Below, one piece after another: positions 10,827-21,118 of a DNA stretch of 64,000 nucleotides. Every line of letters begins with the position of its first letter. Position 1 is the first letter of the stretch. The notes beneath the pieces were generated by a model. The model was not told the DNA's origin, ran no database searches, and saw only the letters and a program-made list of their open reading frames with translations. This stretch comes from Rosa chinensis (lineage: Eukaryota; Streptophyta; Magnoliopsida; Rosales; Rosaceae), in assembly GCF_002994745.2 (NCBI RefSeq), contig NC_037090.1, positions 2,232,001-2,296,000 on the forward strand, in the 5' to 3' direction. Position numbers and translations under genes: made by a program.

Positions 10827-10828
10827 CA
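10265..10828. other. Upstream region of PR-4, then intergenic
   Basis: The segment near 10480-10500 (AATTTATAGGACGTGGCAAAG) echoes the upstream region of the PR-4 gene itself (10257-10270) and of the relics at 15530 and 17410 (ACGTGACAAA). This suggests remnants of further duplicated promoter. It ends in a (TA)n tract at 10797-10815. No gene is seen. Confidence 0.45.
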
Positions 10829-11368
10829 CACTATTATTAAGAGGAGAGTTTGTCAACCAAAATAGAAAATTTTTACCAAAATATCCCTTAAATATTAAAA
10901 AACATTTTAATTGAAATATTTGAGAAAGACAAAATGGTCAATTCACAAATAAAAGAAAAACAAAAAAAATTAACAAAAAAAAATCAAAAATAAAAAACAA
11001 AATATGAATATGTGCAGCAATTTTCTCTACATTCTGTGGAATAACTTCTCAAGTAATTATCCACACCCTACACCCATAGAGTGTGTTTGGAGTCTAGTAT
11101 ATATATATATTAGCATTTCTTCACACATGTTATGCATATGTAAATTTTTTTTTTTTAGAAAATAAAAAAGAAGACAGATATTGCAAAGAGAAAATAGTGG
11201 GTTGTGGGTTTTTTTTTTTGGTTTTCTTTTTAATAAAATTATATCTTGTAAATGTCATAATTGTCCTTGTGATTTAATTAATTTTCAAAGTTTTTTAATA
11301 TTCTAGGGTCATTCCTGTCAAAAATTTTAATTTTGGCTAACAAACCCTCTCTACTCTTAATAATATTG
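10829..11368. mobile_element. MITE with inverted ends, about 540 bp
   Basis: The left end (TATTATTAAGAGGAGAGTTT, then GTCAACCAAAAT) is the inverted counterpart of the right end (ATTTTGGCTAACAAACCC, then TCTCTACTCTTAATAATA). The interior is AT-rich and non-coding. Target duplications are obscured by flanking TA-rich sequence. Confidence 0.6.
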
Positions 11369-11399
11369 TGTGTATATATATATATATATTTTATATATA

Positions 11400-11710
11400 T
11401 ATATATATATATATTATATACATACTTGTCTGCAATCACATGCTCTACATGTGTATAAAAAAAAGTGGATAGTTATTGCAGAAGAAATAGATTCAGTGGT
11501 AGATTCAGAGAGAGAATAGTGGAAGAGAAAAATAGGGGTTGTGGAAGCATTTATTTATTTATTTTCTGAATAAAAATATATTTTATAAATGTCCTATTTA
11601 TCCTTGTGATTTAATTTATTCTCAAAGTTTTTTAATATTTCAGAATTAAATCTATCAGAATTTTCAGTTCCGGCTAACAAAGCCTATTTTCTTAATAATA
11701 GTGCAAAATC
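11400..11710. repeat. Second, diverged copy of the MITE right half
   Basis: 11455-11705 follows the same order as 11150-11366: a purine-rich AGAGAAAATAG segment, GGGTTGTGG, a T-rich run, CCTTGTGATTTAATT, CAAAGTTTTTTAATATT, then GGCTAACAAA and CTTAATAATA. Divergence is considerable, so this is an older partial copy beside the first. Confidence 0.5.
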
Positions 11711-12659
11711 CTACTATTAAATGAGTATAAATCAATTTTAGTAATAGTGTGTGTGTGTGTGTGTGGCATGTAAGAAATAACTTAAGTAAATGGAAGGTCT
11801 TTTAGCTTATCATATCTAAAAGTGCGGAATTAATCTAGAAGCAGCGGGCAAGATATTGTCAAATGTATGTTGGCTTGATCATTGCATTCAAATATAAATA
11901 AGACAAACAACCATGCCAAATACTATTGACTGGAGGTGGGCAGCTGGCTTGTATTGTACGTAACGTTATGATGTTAATTGGCTGCCTCAAAGCTAATCAG
12001 GTAGAAAAAATTATAGTTTTCTGTGAATACAAAGTAATAATTGTAAGCTGCAAGAAATCAAAGCTTAAAAACGATCGATCACCATGAATGTCATCATCCA
12101 CCGGTTAATTTGCATTGGATTGATATATTTGTATTGGCGATATGTATGTCCATGATTGTGTATGTTTGTTTTATGTTTTGACTTAGACTTATGAGACGAA
12201 TGGGTAGCATATATAACATGAAAATTTCCTACATCTACATGTTCAACTGTTTTCTCCATGTCTCATTACGATGAGGACAATCTGTCAGTCGAGATGTATA
12301 GCATGTTATTTGATATGATGATACTCATGATAGTAACGTTTTGAACGTGTTGATCCATTTGCTTTATTTATTATTGCTAACAATACACAAATATGATCCT
12401 TTCTCAATCGTCAAAAGGAGTTGCTTCTAACCATTGCTATGCATCACAAACACGTCTTGACTTATTTTCAACTCTTCGAAGCATTACTACAAAAATTAAT
12501 TGTAATTTTCTTATCTATATCATTCTAAATTTTAAACTTTGGGCTCGGCAAAGTTTGCTTGCTTGACCGTTACGAAGTTCGAGAACTGCCTTCACTTTCG
12601 GCCTTCCTCTGTACATCTTCTCTCTCACATAGGAATTTCAATTACGCTTATATTCAGGC
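11711..12659. other. Intergenic
   Basis: AT-rich sequence with a short (GT)n run at 11747-11765. I see no gene, RNA or element that I can support. Confidence 0.6.
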
Positions 12660-13419
12660 CCAAGTAGGGATATTCCAAGCCCAAATCTGATACCTCTTAG
12701 TGGTCAAAAGCCCAATAGAGAACCGATCCACTCTGATACAGCCCAAGAGCCCAACCCAAGAATATAAACCAATAAACTAAGAGGGAAGGCCAACCTTTCC
12801 TCTTTGGTCATTTTCCCAATCAGTAGTTTCCCTTCCCGCCTCGTATGTTCCTTGATCACCGTCCCGATCGTAGACCACGACCCGGTTCGGACCCTCTTCG
12901 GATCCCCACCTCTTGGCTATTCGGAGCTCTAGGTCAGATACCCTTCTCCCGGATTACCTCTCTGAAACTGGGTTGAATTTCATGTCGGTATAGAAATGAA
13001 AGATCCCAATTTTGTGTTTTTAGGGTCTCAAACCCCTAGCTTTATTGATTGAATGGTTTGATTTTAGGGTGTAGGGTTTATGAACGGGAGAAAGGATGGT
13101 TGCTTTGGTTCTGTTGCGTACTGAAACTGTTGAATTGAAGTGAAAGTTTTGATCTTTGAGCTGGGTTTTAGGGTCTTGAGCTTTAACTCAGGTCAAGCTT
13201 TTGTCTATGTTGGTGATTTTAAGTGTTTGTTTTACTCAAATTGAACTACCCCAAATTTAGAATTGGTTTGTTTGGTATATAAAAGTGTGGTTGTGTTGGT
13301 TTTGGGGAAATGGTTAGTTTTGACTTTTGAAACAGTGCTGTACGTTTTAACTTGGTTTTGGTTGGTGTTTTATTGTTTTGTGATTGTGGGTGATGTGTAG
13401 GTGGTAGAGGACTGAACTG
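12660..13419 (+). promoter_or_regulatory. Promoter and 5' UTR region of the E2 gene, with a likely UTR intron
   Basis: An AATATAAACC TATA-like box lies near 12762. A pyrimidine-rich leader follows. A probable 5' UTR intron runs from about 12935 (CTCTAG/GT) to 13400 (GATGTGTAG/GT), ending 19 bp before the first ATG. Related sequence (AAAGCCCAATA, CCTTTCCCGCCT) is found at about 26190-26280 beside the second, broken E2 copy, supporting its identity as the gene's upstream region. Confidence 0.5.
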
Positions 13420-14438
13420 ATGATGTTGACTCCTTCAATCAAGACTCTGTCGAGGGAGTTGGATATGCTGCGGATTGAAGAAGACCCGCCTCCGGGTGTG
13501 GAGATGAGTATGGTGCTACCTGACTTGGACAGATTGATGCTTGTACAAGACCCACCTGCTGGCGCGGAGATTAGTTTGGTGCTCCCTGGTTTGGACAGAT
13601 TGCGGCTTGTAGAACACTCAACCGCAGGCGGAGAGGATGTTTTTGCAAGGTAAATAGGCTGTTTAGAGATTCTATAAGGGTAGGCTCGGTTGATATAGTT
13701 AGCAATGTATGATCCTTTCATACTTGGACAGGCTGCAGAAAAAAGTGTCGGATTACCCACCCCCGGGCGCAGATTATACTCGCGCAAGGTATAGGCTGTT
13801 TAAAGAGTTGAAGAGGCTGCTACAAGACCCACCTGCAGGGATCAGTGTGGTTCCCCCGGACTTCTACAATTGCGATATAATGTTGTGGAATGTTGTTATA
13901 GCTCCTCACTCCTTGGATTCTCCTTGGGAGGGAGGCGCATTTAAGTTGACTCTTCAGTTTAGTGAGGATTATCCACTCAAACCACCAATGGTGCGATTTG
14001 TTTCTCAAATGTTTCATCCAAACATTTCTGCAGATGGAATTATGTCTTTTAATAATTTACTGGATCGGTGGCCTTCTATAAATGACGTGGAAGATATACT
14101 CAAGTATATCCAGGTATGTTTTACATTGTTTGCGTAGAATTCTTGTTTCCTTGATTATATTTATGAATTTACAAAGCACTTATCCAGGGTTACATGTTGC
14201 ATATAGCATATACATTAGTCTTGTGTATATAATGCTGAGAACTTTTAGTGTGTTGAACACCAAGAATCTGAGAAGACTCTTAACACACACCATTCGCTTA
14301 CTGCAGTCCCTAATATGTCATCCCAACCCGAAGTGTCCTGCAAATTCTGAAGCTTTCTACATGTACTTCAGTGAGAACAGACTGGAGTACAACCGAAGAG
14401 TGAGGATGATCGTGGATCAGAGTTGGATGGCAGACTAG
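13420..14438 (+). CDS. RAD6/UBC2-like E2 with catalytic Cys replaced by Ser and repeated N-terminus
   Basis: Three exons, 13420-13649, 13732-14113 and 14307-14438, join in phase to give 247 residues, against about 150 for RAD6-type E2s. The C-terminal part follows the RAD6 fold: [17 protein letters not shown], the [18 protein letters not shown] sheet region, the FHPNI motif, then [17 protein letters not shown] and the ending VDQSWMAD. At the catalytic position the family has ADGSICLD and this protein has ADGIMSFN, so Cys is Ser182 (TCT, 14045-14047) and the following Asp is also lost. It should not form a ubiquitin thioester and may act, if at all, as a non-catalytic E2 variant. The extra 95 or so N-terminal residues are degenerate copies of the first helix and DPPAG motif. 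A PR-4 relic lies downstream. The start could also be the next ATG (13423). Expression is not shown, so a decaying gene is possible despite clean frames. Confidence 0.85.
13450..13830 (+). repeat. In-frame tandem copies of the E2 N-terminal motif (66-bp period)
   Basis: Two full 66-bp units (about 13456-13521 and 13522-13587) and a third shortened one encode the pattern LDRLxLVxDPPAGxExSxVLP. The units share TTGGACAGATTG and GACCC(G/A)CCT. A fourth copy begins at TTGGACAGGCTG (13724), where its own ACAG serves as the splice acceptor, and the fifth is the true E2 helix [17 protein letters not shown] (13798-13848). Confidence 0.8.
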
Positions 14439-14947
14439 TAACTTCTTTATTTTAAAATCAGTAGCACTGTTAGTATGAGAATCATTGTGCAAATTCATCA
14501 ACAATTTATCCTCCATGTATATCCATGTTTTCCTCCCAGATTATGACTCTTAGAGTTTGTTTCTTATTTCAGAGTAGACATAGTATTCGGTCTGGTAGAG
14601 TTTTGGTTCCACCACTGCTTTGCTTTCTTCTGTATATACAAGGGGATTAAGACCTGAATTGAACCTATTAGTTCAGCAGCTTCGAATCTGACTACAATGT
14701 TGAAATGACAATCTGGTTACAAAGACTAATCCTTTTTCTTTGTTATCTGATCTAGCCAAGAAATGCTCATTGTTATAAGCCCAAAAAGGCCAAGTACCTT
14801 TCACTTTTATTCAATCAGCTCCAGTAACAATAAGCTGTTGCTTCCAGTGCTACATATCATTCATATATATGATGAAACAAATTTTTTGTTTACTAGTTAG
14901 CAAAAAATTAAAATTTGGACTCTAATTAAGTATTAGATAGGGTTGAT
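14439..14947. other. 3' UTR of the E2 gene and spacer to the PR-4 relic
   Basis: This spacer is alignable with 41944-42274 plus 43011-43419, the equivalent spacer in the second copy, which is interrupted there by an insertion. No gene is seen. Confidence 0.7.
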
Positions 14948-15458
14948 TTAGTCGCCGCAGTCCACAAAGTCGTAGTTGACAATAAGGTCGCCTTGTGCAT
15001 AGCCTCTTCCATCAGTGTCTATCTGGGAAGACACATTCGCATCCAAATCCAAACCTCCATTGCTGCACTGATCGATAATTCTCACTATTTCCTGAGCTCC
15101 TGTCCCCATGTTCGTCACCTTCTTATATAACATATATTTCAATTAACTATTTGCACAAATAGATTGATGAAAGATTGAGAATTAAGATTCTTAAGCAATT
15201 ACCAGTAGGCATTTTCCGCAGGCATCTGCTCCGCTAGGGCCTTCAGGTCCGCAGAAGGCGGTCCATCCATACCTGCTGCGCCATTCGAAGGGCTGATTGA
15301 CATCAAATATTGCGCAAGGCTCCTACTGCAAGCAAGTCCCAGTTGTTATCTTGCGGATTGTAGAGGTGGTATGTGGCTCTCACATTAGAAGTAGCAGAAG
15401 CATTTCCCACTATTGCACAGAAGATAAGTAACAAGACAATGCTCATCTTCCCGGCCAT
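14948..15458 (-). pseudogene. PR-4 (barwin) relic with intron and frameshift
   Basis: From the ATG at 15458 it reads MAGKMSIVLLLIFCAIVG (signal peptide) and [17 protein letters not shown], then loses two bases near 15317-15321 and meets a stop. The other frame continues with [18 protein letters not shown] and ACGKCL. An 84-bp intron (15119-15202, GTAATT...AG on the minus strand) precedes the last exon, which encodes [18 protein letters not shown] and ends [10 protein letters not shown]. All but the frameshift is well preserved, including a TATA box near 15493-15503, so inactivation may be recent. It is a tandem relative of the intact gene at 9748-10185, and it retains the intron the intact gene lacks. 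Confidence 0.9.
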
Positions 15459-15506
15459 TTAAGTTTGGTTTGGTAGAGAAGGAAATGGTTACCCTATATT
15501 TATAGG

Positions 15507-16197
15507 GCAGCCTAAACCTAATACGACGTGACAAATACGGCATAGACTCATCCATGGAGATCGACAAGTACAACACACAGAGATACGCATAGAAAATTAA
15601 TATGAAAATCAAATACATTAGGCATAGCCGCATATGCCTTGTTGCTTCAAAGTTGTTAAATTACTATTTTAGATAATTCTAAATATACTAAGGCGCCAAC
15701 CCACCCCCCCCCCCCCCCCCCACCTCTTATGAACAGTGTGGTGACGATTTCGCCCCTCCATCCCAATCAAATCACACTCATTTACCCCTGCCACCTGTTG
15801 CTCTCTCCTACGTGCTACGACTTCCTCAAGCCACCTATTCATCTGCTGAGACCTGCAATCCACCGCTTCTCTTTCTGAGACTTCTTCATTAGTCTTCCGG
15901 AGTGACCTTTCTAAATACAAAACTCTCCATCACGTGCTCAAGATTCAGCAAACATCAAAGTGAGGCGAAGGAAGCCATAGCCTGTGCTAGCTCTAGGTTG
16001 TAACCTGAAAATTAAGTTTATCAGGAATTGAATGCAGTCATTTTAACCGATTTAGATGCTTTACTGCAACTTTTTGTTATGTTCTAGTAAATTACTATAG
16101 TTTATACTTTGATAAAGAACTGTAGATTAGCATGACTCGTTACTATTGGATCAAACAATATATTGAACTCAAAACACTCCTAGGACTAGTAGTACAC
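15507..16197. other. Intergenic, with a C homopolymer
   Basis: This holds the upstream part of the PR-4 relic, then a run of about 19 C (15703-15721). Open frames on the minus strand here have no recognised domain. Confidence 0.6.
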
Positions 16198-17165
16198 GTG
16201 AAGCGGCCACACATATTGTTTCCTACTAAATGCGAAACTCTTTACCTTCCTTACTAAATTCGCAATCGATATCGATCGATACTATCACAGTATCACCAAA
16301 ACAATTATTTGAATTGGAAGCAAGATAATAGTATAATATCTAAATAACAGTGCAAAGAACCACGTACGTCAGATACTATCATAGATGCCGGGCATAGAAA
16401 TATGCTTGTACTGTACGTAAAGTTAATTTTCATGTTGATTGATGCCAGACCGAATCAAATACTGTAAGCTTTTTTTTTTTCTTTTTTTTTTTGGGTCAAA
16501 GACTGTATTGCAAGAAAGTAAACTTCACGAAGATTCCCATGCATAAGGATCATTGTCTCTGTTTATATTGTTGCGTACTTTTATTTTGCATATCAACTTG
16601 AGCTTATGACAAATAAGTTTAGCATAACAAGAAGATTAACAATGCTATTCTGCCGGCTGATAATTTTCTCTATCTCTTGCCGTCTATGCTCTCAAATTGC
16701 TTTCCTTGGGAGCATGCCTCGTATTCTCATCGTGATAGACATATATTGTGAAGCATTTTTTTTTTAATAAAAAATTAGAAAATACTAGTTATTTGAAGGC
16801 AGACAATTAGTTTCATCCCCAATTCTGAAGGAGAATGGTCTACCTACCTGTCCTACCACACTCTGGAAGTTCACTTCCGGTCTCCCCATTTTATTAAAAA
16901 GAGAAAACTAATAATGAAAGTTGTACAGGGATATAAACCTAAACGGCTAAACCCAACAATAGAATTGAAGAGACGAATCACACCCACAAGTACTTGCTAG
17001 GAAACTAGGCAAAGAATGCCACCACATAAATCCTTCATGAAGTGCAACATGATTCGCAAGCTTATAAACCAAAGCATTGGCCTCTTTATAAACAAGAGAT
17101 AAGCAAAATTGAATAGATCGAGTAAAATGAAGACAATTAAACCAAACCACTAGCTTGAAGTCCCC
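16198..17165. repeat. Duplicated segment, copy 1 (partner 24930-25960)
   Basis: It begins TGAAGCGGCCACACATATTG exactly as at 24932 and continues co-linearly: AACCACGTACGTCA, ATGCCGGGCATAGAAA, TCTTGCCGTCTATGCTCTC, GGAGAATGGTCTACCTACC, GGAAACTAGGC. The copies differ by substitutions and small indels. The copy 2 junction abuts the WOX 3' flank directly, so the two copies have different left neighbours. Confidence 0.85.
16925..17165 (-). pseudogene. RNase H-like fragment of a non-LTR retrotransposon
   Basis: The minus-strand frame reads SIQFCLSLVYKEANALVYKL and ANHVALHEGFMWWHSLPSFL, the pattern of the C-terminal RNase H (RVT_3-type) domain of plant LINEs, in which a V-x-R-E-x-N-x-x-A-x-x-L-A motif is usual. 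Only the last third is present. It is fused at its upstream side to a PR-4 first exon remnant. A longer copy is at 25640-26040. Confidence 0.65.
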
Positions 17166-17262
17166 ACAAAAGAGGTGGAATGTGGATCTCACATTAGAAG
17201 CACTTCACATTGTTGCACAGAATAATAAGAAACAAAATTATATTCCTCATCTTCCCGGCCAT
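17166..17262 (-). pseudogene. PR-4 first-exon fragment
   Basis: From an ATG at 17262 the strand reads MAGKMRNIILFLIILC, matching the signal peptide of the relic at 15458. After a frame change it reads NVRSTFHL before the similarity stops at the sequence CTTTTGTGG, which also occurs in the adjoining RNase H fragment. The upstream region (ACGTGACAAAGACGGCA near 17412) matches the other PR-4 promoters. It is the stub of a third PR-4 gene. Confidence 0.75.
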
Positions 17263-17684
17263 TTTCTAAGTTTACTTTGATGGTATATATGGCAGTTGAT
17301 AATGTGATCCATGGAACATAAGGATATGGTATGAGGAACCTTATATATAGAGTAGCCTAGACCTCATACGACGTGCTTCCGGCCAAACAAAAAAGAGAGA
17401 GACCTCATACGACGTGACAAAGACGGCACATATAGCACGTGCATTGAAAATTTGAAATCAAATGCATAGAATGATCCTTGTGCAAACTAGTACATTGTTA
17501 CTTAATACATAATCCATCGAAATTAGAAATTTACGGTTTGATTATTCTAAATTATAAATTACTGAAGTAGCCTGAGTCTAGTTTAAAATAAAAAAAATTG
17601 AGGATTGGCCAATATTACTACCACCGATATCGTTTTCAATAACTTTCTTAAAGATACATGTGAATAATAAACCAGCCACATGAA
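17263..17684. other. Promoter remnant of the PR-4 stub, then intergenic
   Basis: TATATATAAGG-like sequence at 17338-17350 (minus) and ACGTGACAAAGACGG at 17412 repeat the PR-4 upstream layout. The rest is AT-rich without features. Confidence 0.5.
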
Positions 17685-17945
17685 TGTTAGCATTATCAAG
17701 CAGCTGCAGTTCTTATAATTAGATAAACTAGTTACATGGTTAGTTTTGCTTAATTAGGCTGTGTGTGTGGTTAGTTACATAAGTGGCCTACAGCTGTTTG
17801 CCACGTGTTATTGATCTGTACACCTAGCTCATAGTTTAAGTACCTACATCTCTCTCTCATTTTCCTCATGTAATCAGAGCCTCATTTTTCACTAATAGAA
17901 TTTCTTTTTCTCTGTAAATTCTCTATTCTTCCTACAAAGCTTCCA
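17685..17945 (+). repeat. Copia-type LTR (5' LTR of a decayed element)
   Basis: The 261-bp stretch starts TGTTAGCATT and ends AAGCTTCCA, and is followed at once by TGGCATCAAGAGCC, a slightly altered Met-tRNA primer-binding site. No gag or pol follows. The internal region is non-coding and is broken by a hAT element at 18152. I found no second LTR in the window. Confidence 0.6.
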
Positions 17946-18151
17946 TGGCATCAAGAGCCAGGCTAGATGGGGATTAGAGTTCAATATTGGAGGCCTAGCT
18001 GCTTGAGGTTCATCAGGCTATTGCTCATTTCTATTCGTTTCTGGTTTTTGATTCAACCATATTAGAGAAAGTTTCTCTTCTAAATTTGGAATTATGAAAA
18101 TTGAAATTTGTTGATAAATTCTGGTTTTGAAGCTCGGATTTGTGTTTGAAG

Positions 18152-19596
18152 CAATGTTTTAAAATGCTGAAGGCATACCCGAGGCGTTTTCGGGAGAGCC
18201 TTGCAGCCTTGAGGCATAAGGCGTAAGCCTTGCGACATAAATTTTTGTCGTCACATTAAGAGCAGCCATTAGTAGTAGTACTACTAGAACTCATTGTTGC
18301 TGCACTAAACAATTAAACATAACATCCTATCAATTACATATAAAATAACAATCTGGGCAGGGAATTTGAACAATACCAACCAACATATACAAAGCAATGA
18401 TACAGAGCAACATATTCAGTCAAGATTAATTTGTACCTTCAAATCTTGTCTGCAAGTCGAACTCCAAATCTGCAAGCACCTCTTCAAGCCTGCCAATCGA
18501 ACTCCAAGTCTCGAAATCCAAGTCGAACTCCAAATCCAGTTCAGCCAATCATATATTATAATGACAATCATATCAATTAGCACAAGAGACAATAATATAG
18601 TAACTCGGCCTCAATATAGTAAACCCAGTTCAGCCATCTCAATATCTTCCAGCTGCTACTTCAAAAGAGGACCGAGAACAAAGCACGCAAAAAGGCTGCT
18701 GGAGAACTGCATTAATTATTCTCCAAGCCTCCAACCTATGGCTGTAAACCTTAACTTCAATTATATTACGACGTATACATGTCCAAATTCTCACAACTTT
18801 ATATATAGTCATCACCTACAGGATGGAAGCCAAACCCGATAGCAGAGCGAGCTAATAGCCCCCTTCAATGAGGGCCTGGGGAAGTCTCTTAAATTTTCAG
18901 ATTGATGGATTCAATATATATGTTTCATAATCACTATCATATAACCAAACCACTCCATTGTAGGAACCCACAATTCGGAAATATGAGTAGTTTTCTGGTA
19001 ATCAACGATACCAAGATTGCAGTTTTGATTTGCATACCAGGTCTGCAAAATTAACAATAACCCACAAACAAGATATCTAAAAGATCAAAATCTGCAAAAT
19101 TGACAGTAACCCACAAACTATTGCAACCAAAAGTAAGACATTTACTCAGACCCAGATACATATATGATTTTCTAGATAGGAACAACTCAAACCCAGATAA
19201 ATATAGACGGGAAATAGGGAGTCATACCTTCAAATGGCCTGTTGCGAATCCAAGTATCCAACTCCAAAACGTTCAAATAGCCTGCTGCGAATCGACCTCC
19301 AATTGACTCTGGGTTAGGGATCGAATTGCAAGCTTTTGGAACAGAGAGGGCTGAAATCGGCTCTCCAACACTCAATTACTCTGGGGTCGCGACCTAGAAA
19401 CGCTTTAAACCCAATCTGTTTCAAAACGACGTCATTTACCATTTTTTTCTGCGCGTACACCTTCAGCGCCTTGGAGGACGCCTTTCACGCCTTGGAGGAC
19501 GCCTCACTAGCGTTGTCGCCTAACCACTAAAACACACTCAATTTCAGGCCAGAATTTCGCCCTTTGAGCCTCAGGGGCGCGCTTTTTAATTCATTG
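18152..19596. mobile_element. hAT-type non-autonomous transposon, 1445 bp
   Basis: The flanks are identical 8-bp duplications GTTTGAAG (18144-18151 and 19597-19604). The ends are inverted: CAATGTTTTAAAATGC at the left and the complement of CAATGAATTAAAAAGC at the right. Subterminal GAGGC/GCCTT-rich blocks occur near both ends. An open frame of 158 codons at 18366 has no transposase features. The 8-bp duplication and short inverted ends place it in the hAT superfamily. Confidence 0.82.
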
Positions 19597-19604
19597 GTTT
19601 GAAG

Positions 19605-20346
19605 TATTATGCTACAGTTTTAGTACAAGATTCATAGTGATTCTTGGTGATTGTTGCAAGTTGAAATAGAATTGAAACCCTAACTGTGGTACAAGAAGTT
19701 CAAGACTCAGATTTTCAGATTTATTCTTTTCAGCAAGTGATAATTGTTCTTGTTCATACTCGGAATTGTTCTTGTTCATGCTCTCAGATAATCTATTTTT
19801 AGTTCGTTAACATATGAAGGGAATTGGAGTAATATATAGTGTATCAACATGTTTTATATTTCTCAACTTGATGTCTGGAGTCTCAGATGGGCCACTGCAA
19901 ATTGACTATGACACAATATAATGTTAACTATCAGCTTAGCCTAGACATGTATTTGAAATATTTAAATTATGATGCTTATGAGGTAGGTTGAAACTGAATA
20001 TGATGAACAACTGGCAGGTGGTAAGGTGGAAGAATGGGAAGATACAATTCAAGAGAGTGAACATGTTCAAGATCAGCTGACTGTTATTGATCTTAACTAT
20101 TTGAGCATAGTGGAATAACGGGTGGATTTGAGTCCTGAAAAGCTAAAGAAGGTAGTGGTGATATTAGGTGTTTGAAGACAAGTAAGTTAATTGCTACTTA
20201 TAAAAGCTCAAAGTTAGTAAGGTGTTTGAAAGTTATGAGATAATTGATTCCCTTGGACCAGAGGTAGCTCACTGTTCACCAATATATTGGTCTAAATTTG
20301 TTTATGGGATACAGTAAATTGTCACCAAATATTTTAATATTTACAG
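19605..20346. other. Non-coding remainder of the decayed Copia-like element and spacer
   Basis: I see no coding domain, although 19990-20110 is briefly open with an acidic composition (VEEWEDTIQESEHVQDQL) of unknown origin. Confidence 0.4.
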
Positions 20347-20467
20347 GTTATTCTTTACGATGCAAATGTTCCGGGTGAAGGGGAGCAGAAGGTTATGTCG
20401 TACATTCTTCTTCAAAGAAATCTTCTTGGGTATGATCCAAATACATGTCATTGCCGTATGGTTTTAG
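20347..20467 (+). pseudogene. 5'-3' exoribonuclease (XRN) exon fragment
   Basis: After a TTTACAG acceptor the frame reads [16 protein letters not shown] and [13 protein letters not shown]. This matches the XRN nuclease block with the metal-binding Glu residues of PGEGEHK; His is Gln here. The family continues into a GLDADL motif, which is absent because the frame breaks at CHCRMVL. Only this one exon is recognisable, with no other XRN sequence nearby, so it is an isolated relic. Confidence 0.8.
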
Positions 20468-20769
20468 AATACACTAATCTCCATCCCGTACTTGGCTCAC
20501 TTTAAGATTGGGTTAATTAGCTTCCTAATGTCTTAAAGTTGGAAAACTTTTAACCTTGAGATGCTTTTTCTTCTTTGCCTATGGCAGCAAACAAATAAAG
20601 TTTTTTTTTTTTTTTTTGGGAAAAGATGGCATTAATTTGTACCTCTCCGGAGCTTAGTCATGATTGTTTTGGTTTGGTTAGGGATCAGGGAGTAGTGGGA
20701 AGTTTGAAATGCAATTAGCTCCATTGGTTTATGGTTGTGTCCTGAATTATTTCTGAATCTTTGGTAGAA

Positions 20770-21118
20770 TCAGAGAAACTTTGGAACATATTCGCAAGCT
20801 CAAGAATAAAGAGGTTATGCTTCTTCCCAGGTATTTTGAGACTTTGGTGAAAGGACTGTGCAAGGCTAATAGATTTGCAGATGCTTTGGAGATTTTGGAT
20901 ATTATGAAGAAAAGAGATTTTGTTGATAAAAATGTTTACGGGATTATTACTTGAGAAAGAATGATGTTTCTAGAGTTGATATGTTTTTATAGTATGAAAG
21001 AATCTGGATATTTGCCTACTGCTTCTACCTACACCAAACTGATGCAGCAGCTCTTCAATGTGAATGAGTATCAAAAAGGTTGTGACCTGTATGATGTGAT
21101 ACTTGAAACAGGAGTGTA
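20770..21118 (+). pseudogene. Pentatricopeptide-repeat (PPR) protein fragment
   Basis: The frame reads RYFETLVKGLCKANRFADAL and EILDIMKKRDFVDKNVYGII, then meets TGA. The other frame resumes with YSMKESGYLPTASTYTKLM and QLFNVNEYQKGCDLYDVI. These are three 35-residue PPR motifs of an organelle RNA-binding protein family. The in-frame stop and the shift make it a relic. No start or upstream repeats can be recognised. Confidence 0.8.

Noticed and set aside
13347..13787. 146-codon minus-strand frame over the E2 first exon
   Set aside because: It is antisense to the repeated E2 exon. Its Ser/Thr repeats are the reverse reading of the 66-bp units.
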